Positions 32,557 to 44,510 of a stretch of 64,000 bases of DNA are shown here, one piece after another. The stretch comes from Pilaira anomala (Eukaryota > Mucoromycota > Mucoromycetes > Mucorales > Mucoraceae). The notes below the pieces were generated by a model. The model was given only the letters and a program-made list of their open reading frames with translations, had not been told where the DNA came from and did not search any database. A program made the translations under genes and the position numbers. The stretch is from contig JAIXMQ010000011.1 in the NCBI GenBank assembly GCA_025716855.1, forward strand, positions 1 through 64,000. Reading direction: 5' to 3'. The stretch's first letter is position 1; every line of letters begins with the position of its first letter.

Positions 32557-35518
32557 ATGTCAAATAAACGAAAAGCTGAAAAAGCAGTGGCTGATAGTAG
32601 CAAAACAAAGCAACGTTCTATCGTCAATTTCTTCTCTCAAGTAAAGAAAGAAACTGTCTCAGTTGAACTATCTACTACTAAACCACACCACATAAACCAA
32701 GTTCAACTTAATAATATTATACAAAAAGAAGTTGAGCCAAGTAGTAAAGTGGTTGAGCCAACTAAACTTGACCAAACTAAACTCGGCCAAACTAAGCTCA
32801 ACCCAACTAAGCTCAACCCAACTAACCTTGACCCAACTAAACTTGACCAACCTAAACTTGAACCAACTGAAGAAGGTCTTGCTACTACTACAGAAGAACC
32901 ACAATTTTTTACTAATTCCATGTATACCGATGAGTTTAACCTTATGCTTCAGACTGTATTAGAAGGTGAACAGTTCTTATTCGATCAAGAAGAAAACCGT
33001 ATATTTGAAACTTTTCAAGCTTTAAAAGGTCCTTTTTCTTTTTATTCTTTACATGCGCGCAGTAAATTCTGACATAAAATATTTACATATATATATATCT
33101 ATATATAGATGAACCAAGGCATCTTATCGTTCGTTTATTAATGAGAAAATTAGGTTGGATCAAAAGGGACAAATTAAAGTATCAAGCGTATATTAATGAC
33201 ATGGATTTAGCCGTAGAAGATTTACGACTTAATGGCTTTGTATTGACCAGTTTAAATGATATAAATATAGCCATTCATTTATTAACTAAAGATGAACTAA
33301 AGAATATCATAAAGGAACGAAATTTAACCCTATCAGTTGAAAATCCAGTAAGAATCTACTCATTATAATAATATTTCTTCTCACATTCCTTTGAATAGAA
33401 AAAAGGTGATTATGAAAGAGTATTGCTTGAATTTGGATCAAATATGACAGAAGATATCACAACACATTATACATTGTGTAATACTGAAAACTCTAAAATG
33501 AAAAAGTTATGGGAATCGATTGATAACTATTTAGGTAAAGATAGAGAAGGTATTCTATACAAATATTAACTATATATATATATATATATACATTATAGGA
33601 CCTTGTATTCGCGTGAATGATGAGATTTATAAACTTTTTCAAAGATTACAAATTGTATACTATCGTACAAATAAGGCACTTGACACAAATCCAATTTCTA
33701 CTTCGATTCTTGCAAAAATAAGTAAACGTAATTATCCAGAATATATTCCTTCTAGATCTCACATGGTTTGGAATTCACGAGATGATCTTTTGAGATACGA
33801 AGAAGCTTTATTAGTCGAAAGAGAGTACGAAATCTCTATTGAAGCCCTCACTGTATCCAACCAAACTAAAACTAAAAAGTTGATTATTTCGGCTGATACT
33901 AAATCAAGAGATTGCATGATCAAAAGCTGGACTATTTGCGAAAATACAATTGGAATGTGGGATGATTGTATTATCCAAAAAGAATTGGAAGGTGAATTTA
34001 TTCGACCTTATTATATGCGACGGTTTGAAGCAGGTTGGATATATACTCGCTTATTAGATCATGGTACAACTTTATTAGCGAAAATGCATGAATATGAACT
34101 AGAATCTATTATACTTCAAAAGTTAATTTCTCAAAACTTTTATCGACTTGGAAAAAGAGGGAAATGGTATCAAAGATTAGCTTTAGTTCAATCGAAATAT
34201 TTAAACAAGGATCAAGTAAGAACTCAAAAGAAGTTAGCTCTCAAGACCTGTATTGATGCTATACACGATCCTAGAGTACACCAAAGTAAAAACATGTACT
34301 ATTTTAAAATATGGCTTTTTTTTTTTTTAAGAATTTTTTTTTTCTGCACCTACTAGTTTATTTACATGGATTGTATAAACGTATAAATAGTCTCGAGAAA
34401 GATTTATGTATACCAAGAAGAGAACAACATCAATTTGATTATATCGCTCTGAAAAAACCAAAAGAAATAACAATTCATGGCGAAAGAATTTCCCCTGAAG
34501 TAACTGGAAAAAAGTCAATATGGAGAGCCAATGATGGTTCAGAATGTTCCGTAGAATACGTTGCTATAGAATACTACAGAAAACAAGGATTCAAAGGGTA
34601 AAAGAAAAAATCAAATTTTCAATGATAGAGCTAACTTTAAAATTAGGCTTCATTGCGAAAACGGAATTGTGAGGATGATTGTAAGTTATATAGCTTTTTT
34701 TTTTTTTTTTGAACATTTATTTTTGACATATAGATTTAGGCTGTACTCTTATTTTGGGATATTATTTTTGCCCCTATACCAGGTGTATTTGAGACACAAT
34801 ATCAAACTGAACCTTTAGATTTACGCACGGATGCTTTCTATGAAGGTTAGTATATATCTGTATAAACTTTATTATCACTCATACAAATTTTTTTTTAAAA
34901 AAAAATAGGAAGATTGGATATAATTAGTGTTCGATTAAGTGAAATTTCAGAAGGCGGGTATAAGGATATTATTCTAAAAGTAGATGAAAGAGAAAGACCT
35001 AGGAATACAGTATGTACAGGCATCAATTGGAATTATAAACAACAAGATATACTAGAGATAGCAGAGGTAAATTATATGATGATGATTTTGACGTATATCT
35101 TATGCCTTTATTTACAGTGTATTGGACCATCTTCTCTTGCATCTTTATGTCAGTTATTATTTGAAGATTTTGGTCATCGTCAAGGTGGAATGCCAGACCT
35201 TTGGTACATACACATATAAAAGTTTACTTACAATATTGAATTGATCTTTTTAAAAAAATAACTACTTGTTTATAGTTGTTGGAATTATGAAAAAAAGGAA
35301 TGTTTATTTTCTGAAGGTAAATTTTTATAAACGTATTTTTTTTGTAAAGCAAATTAATAAATAAAAAAATAGTAAAAGGACCTGGAGATATTTTATCAGA
35401 AACTCAAAAATTATGGATAGAGACATTAACTGGATTTAATATTCAAGTTGAAGTTTGCTTTGTAAAGGAATGGAAAGGAGACGATGTACTTTTAGAAGTA
35501 TCGACCAAAAAGCAATGA
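32557..35518 (+). CDS. FAN1: FAN1 structure-specific nuclease with PIP box
   Basis: Fanconi-associated nuclease 1, a 5' flap endonuclease and exonuclease for interstrand cross-link repair. Starts MSNKRKAEKA at 32557. Residues 19-26 read QRSIVNFF, a PCNA-interacting QxxIxxFF box, followed by a 5-residue repeat (consensus PTKLD/N, about 7 copies, DNA 32752-32870). The SAP-like and TPR-like parts follow (MRKLGWIKRDKLKYQ; RPYYMRRFEAGWIYTRLLDH; NFYRLGKRGKWYQRLALVQ). The C-terminal VRR-NUC domain is complete: SECSVEYVAIEYYRKQGFKG, then FGHRQGGMPDL and, over two introns, FSEVKGPGDILSETQKLW, giving the D...ExK catalytic set. About eleven exons. The N-terminal ubiquitin-binding zinc finger of animal FAN1 is not seen, as in other fungi. 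Confidence 0.93.
32752..32870. repeat. 15-bp coding minisatellite in FAN1
   Basis: About seven units of a 15-bp repeat (CCAACTAAACTTGAC type), each coding five residues (P/Q-T-K-L-D/N/G). Both strands are open in several frames across it, which makes spurious minus-strand frames. Confidence 0.9.
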
Positions 35519-35769
35519 GTCGCTTTACCGCTCCATCTTGACCGGAGCATGAGAAAAATGGCATGAAAGTCCTACATATGTTAAATAGAATCAGAGCACG
35601 AGAGGAGGAGGAGGAGGAGGAGGAGGGGTTGTTTATACATTTTATAATAATGAATTCATTATTTAATTTCGGGAGGCGCATATTCATTGTGTAAATATTC
35701 AAATAAAAATAAATTTATCCATGTGTTTTCTTCTTCTTCAAACTGTTTAAATTCATATCATAGTTATAC

Positions 35770-38140
35770 ATGCGAACTACTAATGAAAATCAAAATCATC
35801 GTGTTGTCCCTCTTGATTTATGTGATACATTCTACTACGTGCCAAATGTCATGAGTCCTCTTTCTCCATTATCTCCAACTGAAGAAGAAGGAATAAAAAC
35901 TGCAAAAAGAGAAGTGCTTCAAAAACAATTCCCTTCAAGATTTTCTACACTAGAGACATTTATAAATAAAGAAGATAACAAAATTACTGCTCGTTTCAAC
36001 AAATTGAAAAATATAATGAAGGATTTTGAAGGTTTAAGGCGTATCCCTCGTCGTGCTTCTTCTGTAACTGTATCAGTAGAAGAAGGTAAAAATGATGATA
36101 TATATATTTGTATTCTATATTTTAACTTTCTCATTTTTTTTTTTCTAGATAAAAATGATGAATTATTATTAAATGATGATTCAAAATCTGTAAGAAGACA
36201 AGTTACGATTAACGGTGGCATTAGTGTTTTAAAAAGGTACAATTCTTCAGATTCCGTTCGATACATGTTACACAGTATTGATAGAACATTGAATGATACT
36301 ACTTTAACATTTCATGATAATAATAATAATATTACACTTGCATCATCTAGTATTAAAGAAAGCAATTGTATAGATATTATAGAATCACATTCAATACCAA
36401 TACCTGCAACTGTAAATAAAACAACAACAACAACAACAACAACAATGACAGCAACTACAATGACAACAGCAACTACAATACCTCAACAAAACAATGATTG
36501 TTGGCTGGATGATGATAATATAAGTCCAATCAATTACTCTTTTGACGAAAGCAATAATAATAGTAGTCCAGTTTATATAGCGAACGAAAAAACAAAAGAC
36601 GACGACCCTGATGAAACCGTCTTAGATTTCTCTTCTACTCCTTCTTCACCCATATTGATGGACAAAACCAAAGAATCATACACCAAGAAAAAGATCATTT
36701 GGGCCGTGCCTTATTTTACTGCTCTATCTACAATAGCTATTTTAGCTTATTTTATAACATCTTTAATATACAATTCCACTTTAACTGGTAAATTAATACT
36801 TGTATATAAACTATTATTTATATTTAAGTTTTTTTTTAATATATATATTAGGACATGCTATTCAAATATCACCTTTTAATCAAATGATCGGTCCTGCTCC
36901 AGAAGTAAAATAACCATAAAAAAAAAAAATTACTTTGACTCATTTCTTTTATTTTTTAGACATTAATTTATTTAGGTGCAAGATATGTTCCATGTATTAA
37001 ACCTTCCAACTCATATCCTACTGCAGAAAAGAAATATACTTGCCCTTCTTCAAAAACAGGTAATTATACATATTTAACTGACTTTATACAAAAAAAAGGC
37101 TTCTATATTCTACTCAGCGACTGAAAATAAAATATAATATCATTCTACTAGATAAAGATACGCTAATAGTAGAAAAATGTACACTAGATCTTTTATGCGG
37201 TGGCCCGAAATTTAGTGATGCTAATATACCAAATCAAACATATAGATTCTTTAGTGCTTTATTTATGCACTCGGGGATTGTTCAATTGATACTAAATATG
37301 GTATCGCATATATGGATAGGTCACTTGGTTGAAAGAAGAATCAATTCGATTCGATACAGTACGATATGGGTAGGATCTGGTGTATTTGGATATATCTTTG
37401 GTGCAATATTCGTACCTGAAGGAAATGGTAACTATAATAATAAATAAACCTTTGTTATGCAAGAGATTAACTTTTTTTTTTTTTTAAATAATAATAACAT
37501 AGTGAGTGTAGGATGCTCTGCTTCTTTGATGGGCGTGATGGGATTTTTAGTGATAGATTTGATACTTAATTGGAAACATATCACTCGTCCACGAATAACT
37601 GCATGTAAATTTATAGCTTGTTTCGGTAAGTCACTATACTCAAAAATGTCTACTTTATTTTTACAAGTTTTTGTTTTGTCTTTCTAACTTCATTTATAGT
37701 TGTTTCTATCATCATTGGATTACTACCTGGGTAAATATATATATATATATATTTATAATACATACATACTAATTTTCATAAAGCAGATATGATAACTTTT
37801 CTCATTTTGGTGGATTTTTAGCTGGTTTATTAATCACATTGATTGTGATGCCTTTTGCTAAAATTGAAAATAGCTCATTAAATGATGAGGTGGATAAAGA
37901 AATAATCAAGTATAAACAACTGGTTCAATTCTGGATAATGCGAATGATAGCCATTTCATTTATTGTAATCTTAATATGGATTTTACTACATTTATTCTTG
38001 ACGAATTTAGAGCAACTGGTAATAATGATAACTTGATATAGTCTCAACTCACTAATATATGTCATTCACTTATATAGGATTGCAATTTCTGTCAGTTTCT
38101 TTCCTGTATTACTTTCAATGATATGTGTACTTCAAAATAA
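35770..38140 (+). CDS. Rhomboid-family intramembrane serine protease
   Basis: Starts MRTTNENQNHRVV and has about nine exons, ending DMCTSK at 38138-38140. The first about 290 residues are cytosolic and disordered (SPLSPLSPTEEEG; Thr- and Asn-rich runs). A first membrane helix is VPYFTALSTIAILAYFITSL. The catalytic core follows: PNQTYRFFSALFMHSGIVQL (loop and TM2), then helix GVFGYIFGAIFVP, the serine region VSVGCSASLMGVMGFLVIDL, and the His helix FSHFGGFLAGLLITLIV. Ser in GCSAS and His in SHFGG form the dyad. Rhomboids usually read GxSG/GxSA; GCSA fits. Long-N-terminus fungal rhomboids of this type sit in the secretory pathway; substrates are unknown. The last exon, CNFCQFLSCI, is a Cys-rich tail common to these proteins. 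Confidence 0.88.
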
Positions 38141-38608
38141 AAAAATAAAAAAAATCATGCGGAGAGTAAACTTAGAGACGACACTCCTCGGTTGAAGTTG
38201 ACATACACAGAAAGCATGGTTGCTGTAAAGCCTTTCTTCCCTTTTTTTTTTTTTTCATATACTTTACAATTTAACATGAGTACAATACTTTTATATGAAG
38301 ATAAGAATGGTGGCCCTGAGCCTATGAGCTACATTGGTTGATCAGAATGAGACAATTGCTACACATACTGAGTACTTGACATGACAGGTACACACCGAAA
38401 CGATGCTTCCTTTTCGATAAAATAGAGACAGAAGATGTAAATTATTTAGTGAATAATCCCTTTTTATTATATATGTACAATGTCCCTTTTTTCGTTTTGT
38501 TTGTAGGTGGTTTTTATTTTATAAAGAAAACAAAAAGGAAGGAACTCCCATGAGTATATATATAAAAGTAAATTCCTTTTTAAATTCTTCAAAACAGAGG
38601 ACTCCAAT
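38141..38608. other. Convergent intergenic region
   Basis: 3' regions of the rhomboid gene and RPS5. AT-rich with a T run near 38241-38255. No coding signal was seen. Confidence 0.5.
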
Positions 38609-39407
38609 TTAACGGTTAGCTATTTTTTTTTTTTTAAAAAAAAGAAAGAAAGAAAGATATGATTAATCCCATGATATCAAAAAATCGAATATAGAAAATA
38701 ACTTACACTTAGCAACACGCTCAAGTTCATCCTTCTTCTTGATAGCATAAGAGTTAGCAGATCCCTTAGCAGCGTTAATCAATTCATCAGCAAGACATTC
38801 AGCAACGGTCTTGACGTTACGGAAAGCAGACTCACGACAACCCGTGGTCAATAAAGAGATAGATTGGTTAACACGACGAAGAGGTGAGACATCAACTGCT
38901 TGACGACGGACAGTACCTTGAGATCCAATACGGGTAGAATCTTCACGAGGTCCACAGTTGATAATAGCATCAACAAGGATTTGAAGAGGGTTGGCATCGG
39001 TCAACAAATGAACAATCTCAAAAGCATGTTGAACAATACGAGCTGCCATCAACTTCTTACCATTGTTACGACCGGTCATCATAAGTGCATTGGTTAAACG
39101 TTCAACAATAGGACACTACAAAATTGAATGATATTGCGAAAAATATCGATAGAAGACGTAAACACACTTTTCGCGAGGAGGGAGGTTTTTTCTTTTTTGG
39201 TCTGTATTGACTTACCTGAGCCTTACGGAAACGCTTAACAGCGAAACGACCAGCGGTGTGAGGCAAGTAGACTTGTTGACGGATTTGAATGTAATCTTGG
39301 AGTGAGATATCCTTTACCTCAACATCCTCATAAGACCATTTGTTGAACAATCTACGGGTACCATCAGCAGTGGCACTAACATCAGCGGGTAAACCTAAAG
39401 CGGGCAT
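38609..39407 (-). CDS. RPS5: Ribosomal protein S5 (uS7), 40S subunit
   Basis: Exons 39407-39216, 39116-38707 and 38619-38609 encode the full protein from [16 protein letters not shown] to KSNR. The core is near-identical to the eukaryotic family: [100 protein letters not shown]. The last coding exon holds only 11 nt (final SNR and stop); it is found because K-SNR is the invariant C-terminus. uS7 binds the 3' major domain of 18S rRNA at the mRNA exit. It lacks the long acidic N-terminus of some homologues. The intron at 38706-38620 contains a T13A8 tract. Confidence 0.97.
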
Positions 39408-39413
39408 GATAGT

Positions 39414-39534
39414 CTATCAAACAAAACAAAAACAAAAATTCCCAGAATTGATTTGGATAGTTGAGGGGGTTGGATGGATGGTTAGTGCTTCGTTTTAGAT
39501 AGATGGATGGATCCTGCCCTTTGATGTATCTTAC
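39414..39534 (-). promoter_or_regulatory. Probable 5'-UTR intron of RPS5
   Basis: On the minus strand a donor CAAG|GTAAGATAC at 39534 and an acceptor TTTGATAG ending at 39414 lie 7 bases upstream of the RPS5 ATG. Introns in the leader are common in fungal ribosomal-protein genes. Short frames upstream are therefore probably untranslated. Confidence 0.5.
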
Positions 39535-39929
39535 CTTGTATGTAAAAAAGAGATGGTTCAATGGGGTTGTTAGTATCAATCCAGTTTACACACACACCCA
39601 TTTTAGCCGGTACTTGAAAACGAGTGTGACTTGTGTACACTTTGATTTCATAACATTGTTCTATCATGAATTCGCAAGTATATATAGACTATGGTATATA
39701 TATATTCTAGCTGTGTATTGCTTATAGAAAAAGGGTTGGCTATCTACTTAAAATAGCTTGTTTACTAACCTTGAAAAAGTTGCATAAAAATCGAAACTAA
39801 AAGTCATTCGTGTCCGCCAAGTTGTTCCAACCAAGAATATAAAACGTATTGCTTTATACTTTGTAACAAAAGCATATCATCAGACCTTTAAAACAATTGA
39901 TACACTCGTGTTAATTGATTGTTTTTTTT

Positions 39930-40290
39930 TCACACGCCAAAAGCAGGCTTATTTAATCAATATAAATCCTTTTTCTTGTTCTTTCCCTTTTTTTTCTTAC
40001 CTTTTTATCTTTAATCTTTATGTCTCTTCTTTTATTTTCGAAGCATGAACCTCGCTCCTTTCAATACCGCTCTTACTTGATTATATATGTTATTCAGACA
40101 AGAGATTGTATCAAGAAATGGACAACGTTGAAACCTGTGTAAAATATGTTGTCAATAATAAGGTAAGATATAATATACCAAATTGAACGGACTGTACATT
40201 GTCTCTGTTTACTCGCCCGACCTTAAATTACTTCGATTACGCCAACATCAAGCCATTGGATTGTAATGATATCAGTATCGGTTACATTAA
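39930..40290 (+). pseudogene. Fragment related to the 48.8-49.2 kb repeat family
   Basis: Shares a block with 48783-49030: TTCACACGCC, then a T/C-rich stretch, ATGAACCT, ACAAGAGAT.. and a segment reading DKRLYQEMDNVETCVKYVVN here and DKRSYQDMGNFETCIIHVVS there. Beyond it, 40191-40279 reads KLNGLYIVSVYSPDLKLLRL RQHQAIGL before a stop. Stops and lost frame show decay. The flanking stretches 39540-39930 and 40290-40807 have no other recognisable content. Confidence 0.5.
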
Positions 40291-40807
40291 AATTGGTAAA
40301 AATTACCGATTATTCTCACCTTATTGATTTTACAGTAAGGTTAAATCAGTAATTTAAAATTTCCTTATTCATCAGTGACTTAATGATACACTAAACTACG
40401 CCAGAGTTGGCACATTAAGCCTCTAACCTGCAGCAAAAACAAAAAAAAAATTAGGTCAGCAGATAAAAAGCAGCACAACACAGCCATTTTTAAATGAGTC
40501 GTCATTGTTCAATCAGAAACCCTTCTCTTTTAAATGTCGTTTTAGACACATGATTACGAGTAACTGAGTAATAATCAGAGATAAAATAATGAAATTACAG
40601 TGAGATAAAATATGCAGTTTTACTAAAAGTAGAATGGAGCCAAATTTTAATTATTTAGGGACATGTCAATTTAATTCCACTATACACCCATGTGATGGCA
40701 TGATTATTTATTATTTATATCTAAATCTGTATCAAAAAAAAAAAACTAACGGGCACATTTATTTTAATGGGTATCATATTATTTTCTTGTTTAAAAAGAG
40801 AGAAAAA

Positions 40808-41435
40808 CTATCCCAAACTTCTTCTTCTACTATCTGAAGTACTACTATTGCTACGACCCACAAGTTTTCCAAAGCCAGCCTTTTTTTTTTTTAAAAAAAA
40901 ATATATATATATAAGAATGAAAATGTTTCGCTGCATTTTTCTTTTATTTTACCTTAAGTTTCCCATGTAAAGGCTTATTTACGATATAATCCACAATACT
41001 CCCTCTTCTTTTTGAATCTTCTATCGTATCCTCATGTAAACTAGTACTTACTGGTAAAGAATGTGCATAAGATACTATCGAACAAGTATCTACTTCATCT
41101 TTTGGTTCATAAATACTATCTCGAATAGATTTATTTTCTGCCATCATATTTCTCGATATCCATGGTTTACTAAGAATAGATGCATTGGATTCTACATCAG
41201 AAAAGTTACCAGAGTATTCAGATTTCGTGTGCTGAGCACGAATCGAGGAGGATGCTTGAACTGTAGATGGACAATTTAATGATTCTCCACAAGAATAGAG
41301 TGAAAACATCGATGCATCTTCGTCTGCTCCATTTAGTGAGGAGGCTACACTCTTTTGTTTACTTGATTTTTGTTGCTTTGAATTGGATTTCTTATTCCAC
41401 CACCATTTTGTAGTAGTTGAAGTCATCGTACTCAT
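40808..41435 (-). CDS. Unknown Ser-rich protein, Mucorales-type hypothetical
   Basis: Starts MSTMTSTTTKWWWNKKSNSK at 41435. Exon 1 ends at 40953; the intron 40952-40880 contains a T12A9 tract; the second exon (40879-40808) ends KLVGRSNSSTSDSRRRSLG. About 184 residues, Ser/Lys-rich, with no membrane segment or known domain. Several RxxS and SxxE-like sites suggest a phosphorylated, disordered protein. The exon joining is supported by an uninterrupted polar reading on both sides (HGKLK-AGFGKLVG). Function unknown. Confidence 0.6.
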
Positions 41436-41591
41436 TTTTATATATATATAAAAAAAAAAGGAAAAAGAAGAGGGAAAAAATATATATATATGTATATATA
41501 TATTTATATAGGAAAAAAAAAAGGAGATTTTTTTTTTTATGGTTCCACATAACTGCAGTGACGCTGTTTTTATTTCATTTTATTTAAATGA

Positions 41592-42322
41592 TCAGGGTTG
41601 TTGTTGTGTGCATGTATTTTTGCCACTAGTAACGTCAAACATTTCTTTTGGTATTTGGCATCTCACAATAGGACCTGCAAATGAAAGCCAAGTTTTTATA
41701 TAATCTAAAGACTCGAACTGAATTATATTCATCAATTTTTGTGTATCACATGGATGAATAAACCAACAAGGTGTTCCAGTCAACGGATGTTCTGTTTGAC
41801 TTATCATGACTTGATCATGATATATACCAGGTACGATTTTTTGAAAGATCTCCTGCAATGAAAGTGGTGTTGCATCTAGGAATAGAAATTATGCTTTTTA
41901 AAAATACTCCTTTCTTATTGGTTTTTTTTTTTTTTACCTTGATAATAAGCTTTAAAGTATAATACAGGAACTTGGTAACTAGTCGAATAAACAATATGAT
42001 GTTCAAGTTGAATTGTTTCCTTCTCTTTTGCTTCGATTATCGCAGACGGATCAAGCTCTTCTATCACTGTCTTATCTTCTTCTTCTTCTTCTTCTTCTTC
42101 TAAAGATAAACTTCTTGCAGCTACAACAACAACAGTTGATCTTCTTAAATAAGCATATCTCAACTATATACAACTATTTAAGTCTCCTGCTTTTTTTTTT
42201 AAAAAAAGGTCACTTATTACCGTTTCCCAAGTCCATTCAGGAGATTCCTCAGAATACATTTTAGCTTCATTGTAAAACTTTTTCAAACAAGATTCAAATT
42301 CCAGTCGAGATGAAATGAACAT
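41592..42322 (-). CDS. ATG10: Autophagy E2-like enzyme ATG10
   Basis: E2-like enzyme that joins ATG12 to ATG5 in autophagosome formation. Three exons from MFISSRLEFESCLKKFYNEA (42322), through LRYAYLRRSTVVVVAARS and an acidic Glu run, HHIVYSTSYQVPVLYFKAYY, to ISQTEHPLTGTPCWFIHPCD (about 41830-41740). The block 'HPxxGxPxWFxHPCxT' is the ATG10 active-site region, with Cys in HPCD as the catalytic residue. The strand VPVLYFKAYY is the family's core strand. Length, near 200 residues, fits. Intron 1 carries a T10A7 tract. Acts in the cytosol. ATG3, the close relative, has a different active-site context. Confidence 0.85.
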
Positions 42323-42396
42323 TTATTATTAATATTATCACTATACTAATTATTATTTATTATAAATATGTACACGAAAAAAAAAGGGGGGGGGGA

Positions 42397-43170
42397 TTAA
42401 AACAGAGCTATTTCAGTATCCAAGGTATCTTTTAAAGTAAACTCAATATCTAATAACCAAGAACTTAACCAAGCTTTAAGAGCCATGATTTCGTTTCTTT
42501 CATGACGCACTGTCTCAGCCCATTTCTTATCAAACATGGATTTCCAAATACTTGAAAAATAGGTCTCGCCTTTTTCTTGATATATTTGTTTCATAACATT
42601 ATCAGCCACTTGTTTAGCATTCACTAAAAGCCCAAGTTGCTCACTGATCATTGTATTCAGTTCCATCAGGTTCGTATTTTCTTTATAATTCAATTTGATC
42701 AATGGTCCAATGGATCCTAATAAACTGTCTTTCACTTGATGTTCTAATTCATATTCAAGTACTTGCATTAATTGTGCAACGGATATATGACAATACTCTT
42801 TATATAAAAGAGTTAATAAATATTTATATATACATCCCTACATTTATTATTTTTTTGTTTTACCTCTACCAGCAAATTGAAGTTGGTGAATAGTTAAATA
42901 AGTTTCAGACACTGTTTCCATAATTTCGCTAATGGTCGAATCAAGTACTTCTGTAGCGATCTTACTATAATATGCTTCTAAATTATTAAGCAAGCTATCA
43001 TTTTCTAGTGATAGTAAAGAAGGAACTTTCTTTATTGAGTTCACTTCTACTGGGAAACTACTTGTTGTTTGGAATGACTGTTGTTGAATTGGTACAACAA
43101 GTGAAAATGATATAGCAATAAAAGAAAATAAAATAATTGATAATAAACGATTTCTTGATGATAATATCAT
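42397..43170 (-). CDS. Predicted secreted protein of unknown function
   Basis: Starts MILSSRNRLLSIILFSFIAI with a clear signal peptide (residues 1-25, cleavage likely near SLVV-PIQQ). The mature part is helical: LLSLENDSLLNNLEAYYSKI, then TISEIMETVSETYLTIHQL. An intron (42866 to about 42798) joins AGR-EYCHISVAQLMQV to a second exon with LEYELEHQVKDSLLGSIGPL, KQVADNVMKQIYQEKGE and ending KDTLDTEIALF. No Cys-rich core, membrane helix or named domain. Length about 235 residues. The gene shares no obvious relationship with ATG10, 75 bp downstream on the same strand. Confidence 0.65.
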
Positions 43171-44372
43171 TGTATGAAGGAATTAAGGAAAGTATAAATA
43201 TAGCTTTAAAAGAAAGAAAAAAGAATAAGGGAGAGTAATCATGGACCAATGCAAATAAAATTATTATATTAAGTAGGGTTGTGCATGTACGACTTCAATG
43301 CTTACATCTCCGCATACACACTATGATTGTTGAAAACTCATTCGTTTATTTTAAATTAACATAATTATACTCAGTTCTTGAAAAATAAACTAACATTATT
43401 ATAGCGCAAGTGTAATATTATTATATTTTTTATTTTATAAAGTCGAATTGCCCCACCATAAACTGCAATTGCTGTGAAAAGAAAAAAGCCCATAACTTAA
43501 ACGTTGCAATCTAACAAGAAAAAGAGAAAAAAAAAAAAAAACCTTGGTATACTATATTAAAGAGGTAACAATGCGTTGTGTAAATAATTCCTCAATCTAA
43601 AAAAGATTAAAAACGCGAGTGTAAATATGGTATAATTCACATCATTCCAAGTGTAAGTGTGCGAAGACCCTACAGCAGCACGAAAAGAAAAGAGGCGCAT
43701 ATTCTTTTTTTAAAAAGAATTCAAAGCTTTACACAAACCATGTCCTAGTCAGCTGTTGTGTCTCACTATTCGTTTACATATCTGTAGACAATGAAAACAA
43801 ATCTTGTGTTCTCAGTATCCGTGAAATTTTTATAAAAAAAAAAAAGACAGGCTCATCTTACTAATACACAGCTTAATATTCACATCTCGTAGACTTCCTT
43901 ACAACTGCTATTTGATATACTTTTTTTTTAAAAAAAAAATCTGGACTTTTTGTATCCACTCTATTTATTTCGACTCGATCTTTTATATAATCATATCTCT
44001 CTTGAGACAAAGAGAGTGCCTATACCCTAACGATATGTTAAGATCAATGGTACGGTAACCATCAGATCGTTTTTGTGTAAAAACCCGGTGTATTCCCTAT
44101 TCCAACTTTTTGGATCACATGTATTTATTTAGTATATCTAGAGTCACAATTTACAAAAAAAAAAAATTGATCGCTCAAGTAAAGCTTATTTTGATTGTAT
44201 AACGTTACTCACAAAAGTTATATAGAGGTTCCTCACTAATTTGTAACGGATTACTGCTTTTAGTACTTTAACGTTGCTTTAAAGAACCCTTTTCTTTTAA
44301 AGCTAATAATAAAATGACGCAAAATGTGGGAAAACTTGATATGGATTTTTTTTTTTAAATCAGCTTCAACTT
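43171..44372. other. Gene-poor AT-rich spacer
   Basis: No convincing coding frame. T9A10 palindrome at 43921-43939 and several homopolymer runs. Confidence 0.5.
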
Positions 44373-44510
44373 TTAGAGTGAGTAAGCATTAGCCGGTTTG
44401 GCCTCACAAGTGAACACATCCCCCAGTTGATTTGTTGAAATTGTTTGCAGTATCTTAGCATCATTGACTGCATTATTTATGCAGGCCTCAAAGTCATTTA
44501 TTTCTTCTTG
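44373..44510 (-). pseudogene. Coding-like fragment, unknown family
   Basis: 46 codons on the minus strand read QEEINDFEACINNAVNDAKI, then LQTISTNQLGDVFTCEAKPA and end NAYSL. The sequence is protein-like and ends in a stop, but a stop lies upstream and no donor exon is evident. A second minus-strand stretch near 45300-45390 reads ITNASKAQDVVGKNVDIFEI in similar style and might be another exon or relic. Small helical secreted proteins look like this, but no family can be named. Confidence 0.35.

Noticed and set aside
32668..32921. Minus-strand frames (SWVELSWVELS-like) antisense to FAN1
   Set aside because: Produced by the 15-bp coding minisatellite; no independent gene signal.
39482..39727. 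Frames on both strands upstream of RPS5
   Set aside because: Fall in the probable RPS5 leader and promoter and overlap each other; no similarity to any domain.
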